This document shows positions 61,640 to 64,000 of a stretch of DNA of 64,000 nt, piece after piece (the stretch's first letter is position 1; each line of letters starts with the position of its first letter). The position numbers and the translations under genes were made by a program. Source of the stretch: Comamonas sp. Its GTDB lineage: Bacteria; Pseudomonadota; Gammaproteobacteria; Burkholderiales; Burkholderiaceae_C. The stretch covers positions 124,001-188,000 of the forward strand of contig JAITLR010000027.1 of NCBI GenBank assembly GCA_031277805.1, in the 5' to 3' direction. Under the pieces are notes generated by a model. That model made no database searches. It saw only the letters and a list, made by a program, of their open reading frames with translations, and was not told the DNA's origin.

Positions 61640-62314
61640 TCAGTGGGCGTTCTGCCCGAATTGTTCCTGCAGGTCGTGGGCAAAGCCTTCGAGCAGGGCT
61701 TCGAGCGTGCTGGCCGCGCGGCCCAGCAGGTTGTAGGCCAGCACGGCGGGCAGGGCCACGGCCAGGCCGGCGGCGGTCATGACCAGGGCTTCGCCCACGG
61801 GGCCGGCCAGCTGGGCAATATCGACCTGACCGCTACCGGCCAGCGTACCCAGTGCGTGGTGTATGCCCCAGACGGTGCCCAGCAGGCCGACGAAGGGGGC
61901 GGTGGTGCCAATGGTTGCCAGCAATGTCTGGCCCCATTGCAGCTGGCGGGCTGACGCACCGAGCGCGGCCCGCAGCTGGCGCATGAGGCGCTGGCCCTGG
62001 CCTGCGTCTTGACCCAGAGAGCCGGTCTGCGCGGTGCTCTGGACCTGAGCCAGGGTGTCGGCCACAGCGTCCGCCATGGGGCGAACCAGACCTTGGGTAT
62101 CGAGGGCCTGCACACGGGCCTGAGCCTGAGGCAGGTCAGGCATCTGCCAGAAGGCGTCCATGGCGCGGGGGACGCTGCGGTGCGCCCCGGCCATGAACCA
62201 GAGCTTGTAGAGGATGACGATCCAGCTGAGCACGGACATGAGCAGCATCACCGCCGCCGTGCTGCGTGTGACGGTATCGCCCTGTGCCAGCCACTGCCAG
62301 GTTGCTGTGGACAT
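61640..62314 (-). CDS. exbB: MotA/TolQ/ExbB proton channel protein
   Basis: A 224-residue protein with three membrane helices: AAVMLLMSVLSWIVILYKLWF (about 18-38), then TLLATIGTTAPFVGLLGTVWG (about 125-145) and ALVMTAAGLAVALPAVLAYN (about 170-190). The last two hold the family's conserved Thr/Gly pore residues. It is the partner of exbD, 11 bp downstream. The order dapB-exbB-exbD suggests one transcript, though 58 bp and a hairpin-like A/T stretch separate dapB. Confidence 0.9.
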   Translation of the reverse strand: MSTATWQWLAQGDTVTRSTAAVMLLMSVLSWIVILYKLWFMAGAHRSVPRAMDAFWQMPDLPQAQARVQALDTQGLVRPMADAVADTLAQVQSTAQTGSLGQDAGQGQRLMRQLRAALGASARQLQWGQTLLATIGTTAPFVGLLGTVWGIHHALGTLAGSGQVDIAQLAGPVGEALVMTAAGLAVALPAVLAYNLLGRAASTLEALLEGFAHDLQEQFGQNAH

Positions 62315-62372
62315 TGACCACCTCGCTCAAAAAACAAAAAGGGCCGGTTGCGGCCCTTTTGCAGTCAGCGCA

Positions 62373-63203
62373 TCAGCGCAGGTTCAGCACATCGTACATA
62401 TCGTACTGGCCGGTTTTCTTGTCGGCCAGGTAGCCCACGGCACGCAGGCTGCCGTTGGCATAGCCGGCGCGGCTGCTGGACTTGTGCGAGATCTCGATGC
62501 GCTCGCCCGTGCCGGCAAACAGCACGGTGTGGTCGCCCACGATATCGCCGCCGCGCACGGTGGCAAAGCCGATGCTGTCGGCCTTGCGCTCGCCGGTGTG
62601 GCCGTAGCGCTCATACACGGCACGGTCGGCCAGATTGGTGCCCTGGGCTTCGGCGATGACTTCGCCCATCTTCAGCGCCGTGCCAGAGGGGGCATCCACC
62701 TTGTGCTTGTGGTGGGCTTCGACGATTTCGATGTCGTAGCCGCCTTCCTTCAGCGCCTTGGCTGCCATCTCCAGCAGCTTGAAGGTCACGTTCACGCCGG
62801 CACTCATATTGGCCGACAGCACGACGGAGGTCTTCTTCGCATATTCGGCGATCTGCGCCTTCTGTGCATCGCTGAAACCGGTGGTGCCGATGACCACGCC
62901 CACGCCCAGCTCGGCCGCCACGGCCAGATGCTCCATCGTGCCTTCGGGGCGGGTGAAGTCGATCAGGCAATCGGCCTTGGACAGCGCGGAGCGCACATCG
63001 CTTTCAATCTGCAGGCCGCTGGGCTTGCCCAGAAAGGCGGAAGGATCGGAGCCGATGGATGGGCTGTCCGCACGGTCCAGTGCCGCAGCCAGCACGCAGT
63101 CGCTGCTGTTCAGGATGGCCTCGATCAGCATATGACCCATACGGCCAGAGGCACCGGCGACGGCAACGCGCTGACGGGGTGTGGAGGAGGGGGATGCGGT
63201 CAT
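62373..63203 (-). CDS. dapB: 4-Hydroxy-tetrahydrodipicolinate reductase
   Basis: NAD(P)H enzyme of the diaminopimelate/lysine pathway. The 276-residue protein has the nucleotide loop [14 protein letters not shown] (about 13-26), [14 protein letters not shown] and the active segment [17 protein letters not shown] (about 160-176) with catalytic His and Lys. Full length with ordinary codon use. It lies between bamE and exbB on the minus strand, an arrangement common in betaproteobacteria. Confidence 0.96.
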   Translation of the reverse strand: MTASPSSTPRQRVAVAGASGRMGHMLIEAILNSSDCVLAAALDRADSPSIGSDPSAFLGKPSGLQIESDVRSALSKADCLIDFTRPEGTMEHLAVAAELGVGVVIGTTGFSDAQKAQIAEYAKKTSVVLSANMSAGVNVTFKLLEMAAKALKEGGYDIEIVEAHHKHKVDAPSGTALKMGEVIAEAQGTNLADRAVYERYGHTGERKADSIGFATVRGGDIVGDHTVLFAGTGERIEISHKSSSRAGYANGSLRAVGYLADKKTGQYDMYDVLNLR

Positions 63204-63330
63204 GGCGCTATCACTTGATCTGGGAAAACAGTGCAGTGACCGGCAGACGCGCAGTCACAACGAAAAGAGGAGCATGCTTCGCTGGTTGCAAGCGGGGTTC
63301 AGCGTGTTTTCATGCTGAACCCCACCGCGC

Positions 63331-63888
63331 TTAGCGGGATTCCAGCGGAGGGTAGCTGGCCGCCGCAGGCGCGGTGTTGACGGAGGTATCCGCGCCATCA
63401 TCCGTCTGGCGTGCGGGGTACTTGGCCAGTTGCGCTTCGGTGGCTTCGAGCTGAGGGACCTTGGGCTTGCCCTTCATGCCCTGCAGGCTGGCCACGAAGT
63501 CGGATTCGGAAGGCATCTCGTCACCTTCGGCGCGGGCAAAGCTGTCGCCATTGAAGAAGACGGTCAGCTTGCGCACCTGCGGATCCACACCGGGGCGCTT
63601 GATGGTGAACACGTATTCCCAGCGGTCGGAGTGAAAGACACTGGTGACCAGTGGTGTGCCGAGGATGTCGCGGATCTGCTGGCGGCTCATGCCGGGCTGC
63701 AGTGCTTCGACCTGCTCCTTGGAGACGAAGTTGCCCTGCACGACTTCCACTTTGTAGGGGGTGACGGCATTGGCGACACGGTGTGCCGCACCATCGAGAC
63801 TGTTGCAGCCGGCCAGTGCCGCTGCGATTGCCAACGTCAGGGCCAGACCTGCGCGGCTACGGGCTTGAACATGCATGGGTAATGGCAT
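63331..63888 (-). CDS. bamE: Outer-membrane assembly lipoprotein BamE
   Basis: A 185-residue lipoprotein of the BAM complex that inserts barrel proteins such as LptD. Signal peptide with lipobox LAGC (Cys about 28), followed by the BamE fold: PYKVEVVQGNFVSKEQVEAL, GMSRQQIRDILGTPLV (about 67-82) and WEYVFTIKRPG. The C-terminal about 50 residues are longer than in E. coli and rich in Ala/Thr. ATG 63888, or the ATG at 63876. Beyond it, 63889-64000 shows no gene; fur is often divergent here but is not visible. Confidence 0.92.
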   Translation of the reverse strand: MPLPMHVQARSRAGLALTLAIAAALAGCNSLDGAAHRVANAVTPYKVEVVQGNFVSKEQVEALQPGMSRQQIRDILGTPLVTSVFHSDRWEYVFTIKRPGVDPQVRKLTVFFNGDSFARAEGDEMPSESDFVASLQGMKGKPKVPQLEATEAQLAKYPARQTDDGADTSVNTAPAAASYPPLESR

Positions 63889-64000
63889 AGGGATATGATC
63901 AGGTTCATTGTAGCGGCAGGCTCTGTCGGACCCCGGAGATTCCCTCGCACCAAGGTGTAAAGCTCACTGGGTTCTGTCTGAACAGGCCTTGCGCATGTGC

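Overview
The window reads as chromosome of a betaproteobacterium of the Comamonadaceae, most likely Comamonas or a close relative. The evidence is a GC-rich coding background, two Bug-type periplasmic receptors, the amgK/lptD-surA-rsmA and bamE-dapB-exbB-exbD neighbourhoods, and two families of short intergenic repeats that I associate with this family. The genus is inferred from gene content and not from a marker search.

Layout. 0.3-6.7 kb: pgk, a cyclic-nucleotide-binding protein, a conserved unknown, apt, and the overlapping kdsD-kdsC-lptC-SDR operon for LPS Kdo supply and export. 6.7-8.9 kb: two tandem glycine-rich RRM proteins, then a UPF0016 manganese exporter behind a yybP-ykoY riboswitch. 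9.0-10.8 kb: metX-metW behind a SAM-II-like riboswitch with a terminator. 10.9-16.5 kb: diguanylate cyclase, M20 peptidase, small unknown, lipase-like hydrolase, a degenerate SRAP protein and rsmE. 16.6-22.7 kb: amgK divergent from lptD-surA-rsmA, with a small MITE-like element between them. 22.8-27 kb: omega-amino acid transaminase, a DUF2061 protein, GNAT, Nudix and EamA genes.

27-39.4 kb is metabolic accessory DNA. It holds LysR/Bug receptor/gamma-glutamyltransferase, an ECF41 sigma factor plus carboxymuconolactone decarboxylase-like partner with matching promoters, and a minus-strand set LysR-GntP-TcuA-TcuB-Bug receptor resembling tricarballylate catabolism. 39.5-45.2 kb: mnmA, a histidine kinase/response regulator pair, a TerC protein, and a secreted barnase-like RNase with its barstar inhibitor. 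45.4-56.3 kb: putP, a bifunctional penicillin-binding protein, a ferritin-like protein, glutathione peroxidase, a LysR/pirin/two-isochorismatase group, and an HxlR/alcohol dehydrogenase pair.

The most unusual part is 56.6-60.3 kb. A NERD/UvrD-like helicase changes base composition at its 3' end and is followed at once by two markedly AT-rich overlapping genes: a membrane-anchored beta-rich protein of unknown function and a stand-alone GT51 peptidoglycan glycosyltransferase. After these comes about 600 bp of non-coding DNA built as a nested imperfect inverted repeat. The window closes with an HPF-family protein, exbD-exbB, dapB and bamE on the minus strand.
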